From Dehalococcoidia bacterium (GTDB taxonomy: Bacteria; Chloroflexota; Dehalococcoidia; Tepidiformales; Tepidiformaceae): a DNA stretch of 59,965 nucleotides. The translations under genes were made by a program, and so were the position numbers. Location: positions 1 to 59,965 of the forward strand of contig JADYYG010000002.1 in assembly GCA_020853755.1 (NCBI GenBank). Reading direction: 5' to 3'. The notes under the pieces are model-generated. The model worked only from the letters and a program-made list of their open reading frames with translations, did no database searches and was not told the origin of the DNA. Of the stretch, positions 59,368 to 59,965 are shown one piece after another (positions within the stretch are counted from its first letter, which is position 1; each line of letters opens with the position of its first letter).

Positions 59368-59965
59368 ATGTACCGGCCACTTGACCACCCACTGCTGCAT
59401 CGCCTGCGCGAGCAGGTGCTCTACTCCGCGGGTCCGATCGGTTCGACGCTCCTATCGCTGAACCTGAAGCCCGAGGCCTACGTTGCCGCCGACGGCGAAG
59501 ACCACGACGGCTGCCCCGAATGGCTCAACGTCTCGAACCCCGCCATCCTCGAAGGTATCTACGCCTCTTTCTATGAGGTTGGCGTCGACGCCGTCGACTC
59601 CTGTTCGTTCGGCGCGAACCCGGTCGTCCTCGCCGAGTTCGACCTCGCCGACCGCACGCGCGAACTGAACAAACTTGCCGCCGAGGTCATCGGCCGCGTC
59701 CGCGACCGCTACTCGACGCCGGACCACCCGCGCTACGCCTTCGGCACCATGGGTCCGGGTACCAAGCTCCCGAGCCTCGGCCACATCACCTGGGACGAAC
59801 TGGTAGAGGGCGCGCGCGAGCAGGCCATCGGCCTCATTGAAGGCGGCATCGACGTCCTCAAGGTCGAAACCTGCCAGGACCTCCTCCAGACCAAGGCCTA
59901 CCTGACCGCCTGCGAGCAGGCCTTCGAGTTCACCGGCAAGCGCATCCCGGTCATCGCCAGCGTTA
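59368..59965 (+). CDS. Homocysteine S-methyltransferase (N-terminal MetH-like), 3' end cut by the window
   Basis: The visible 199 residues match the Hcy-binding TIM barrel of B12-dependent methionine synthase or a stand-alone homolog. It has VLYSAGPIGSTLLS, CPEWLNVSNPAILEGIYASF, then YEVGVDAVDSCSFGANPVVL and AEFDL. It continues FGTMGPGTKLPSLGHITWDE and GGIDVLKVETCQDLLQTKAY, typical of MetH. The zinc-ligand Cys motif lies beyond the window, so a full MetH cannot be told from a single-domain enzyme. A TACGCT -10 lies at 59349-59354. No ribosome site is evident. Confidence 0.85.
   Translation, partial: MYRPLDHPLLHRLREQVLYSAGPIGSTLLSLNLKPEAYVAADGEDHDGCPEWLNVSNPAILEGIYASFYEVGVDAVDSCSFGANPVVLAEFDLADRTRELNKLAAEVIGRVRDRYSTPDHPRYAFGTMGPGTKLPSLGHITWDELVEGAREQAIGLIEGGIDVLKVETCQDLLQTKAYLTACEQAFEFTGKRIPVIASV

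Noticed and set aside
1..59965. tRNA, rRNA and CRISPR features.
   Set aside because: Reading the intergenic gaps I saw no tRNA-like cloverleaf, rRNA sequence or regularly spaced direct repeats; most gaps are too short to hold them.

Overview
The window is a gene-dense, GC-rich bacterial chromosome segment of about 60 kb with roughly 55 genes on both strands, very short intergenic gaps and no phage, IS, rRNA, tRNA or CRISPR that I can recognise. Gene content points to a Chloroflexota (Dehalococcoidia or Tepidiforma-like) bacterium. The clues are an F420-type LLM oxidoreductase, several acyl-CoA dehydrogenase and enoyl-CoA hydratase genes, a cobA-hemD fusion, a CbiX chelatase with a DR2241-like partner, PATAN and roadblock signalling proteins, a GAAC-N4-GTTC SOS box and a CIRCE element. 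That placement is an inference and was not tested by any search.

Layout. 1-9.8 kb: a LuxR-type HTH fragment diverging from gyrA, a tiny ORF with an in-frame TGA, an EamA transporter, a phosphotriesterase-family hydrolase, a VapBC45-like toxin-antitoxin pair, an LLM oxidoreductase, an acyl-CoA dehydrogenase, and a protein that seems to join Clp-N-like repeats to an excisionase-type HTH. 10.0-14.0 kb: a five-gene operon of a HAMP membrane receptor without an output domain, two roadblock-like proteins and two PATAN/DUF4388-like proteins. 14.1-18.3 kb: holin-4-like membrane protein, aminotransferase, a frameshifted lipoprotein FKBP, enoyl-CoA hydratase and Nudix hydrolase. 18.5-23.6 kb: a secreted helical protein, a LexA-controlled ImuB-like protein, and valS. 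23.6-31.8 kb: a repeat-flanked GNAT remnant, a PHB-depolymerase-like lipoprotein, TetR, an AbiEi-like antitoxin with a clear palindromic operator, an AraC-VOC-UvrA-like operon, folE and an APH-type kinase. 31.9-37.4 kb: a tightly overlapping tetrapyrrole operon (cobA-hemD, Met8-like, cbiX, DR2241-like, hemL, hemC). 37.4-51.2 kb: epoxide hydrolase, enoyl-CoA hydratases, otsA-otsB, dnaJ-prmA under a CIRCE element, two MFS transporters, acyl-CoA synthetase and a ferredoxin. 51.3-60 kb: two paralogous secreted proteins each preceded by a perfect TGTGA-N6-TCACA site, a MoxR-DUF58-VWA operon, a cytochrome P450, an Eis-like acetyltransferase and the start of a MetH-like homocysteine methyltransferase.

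The genes suggest an aerobic heterotroph that degrades lipids or xenobiotics (acyl-CoA synthetase, acyl-CoA dehydrogenase, three enoyl-CoA hydratases, P450 with a small ferredoxin, epoxide hydrolase). It makes trehalose and its own heme/siroheme.

A recurring regulatory theme is a -10-like hexamer (TANNNT or a close variant) ending 6-9 bases before the start codon, with no Shine-Dalgarno sequence. At least 15 genes show this, which implies widespread leaderless or near-leaderless transcription.
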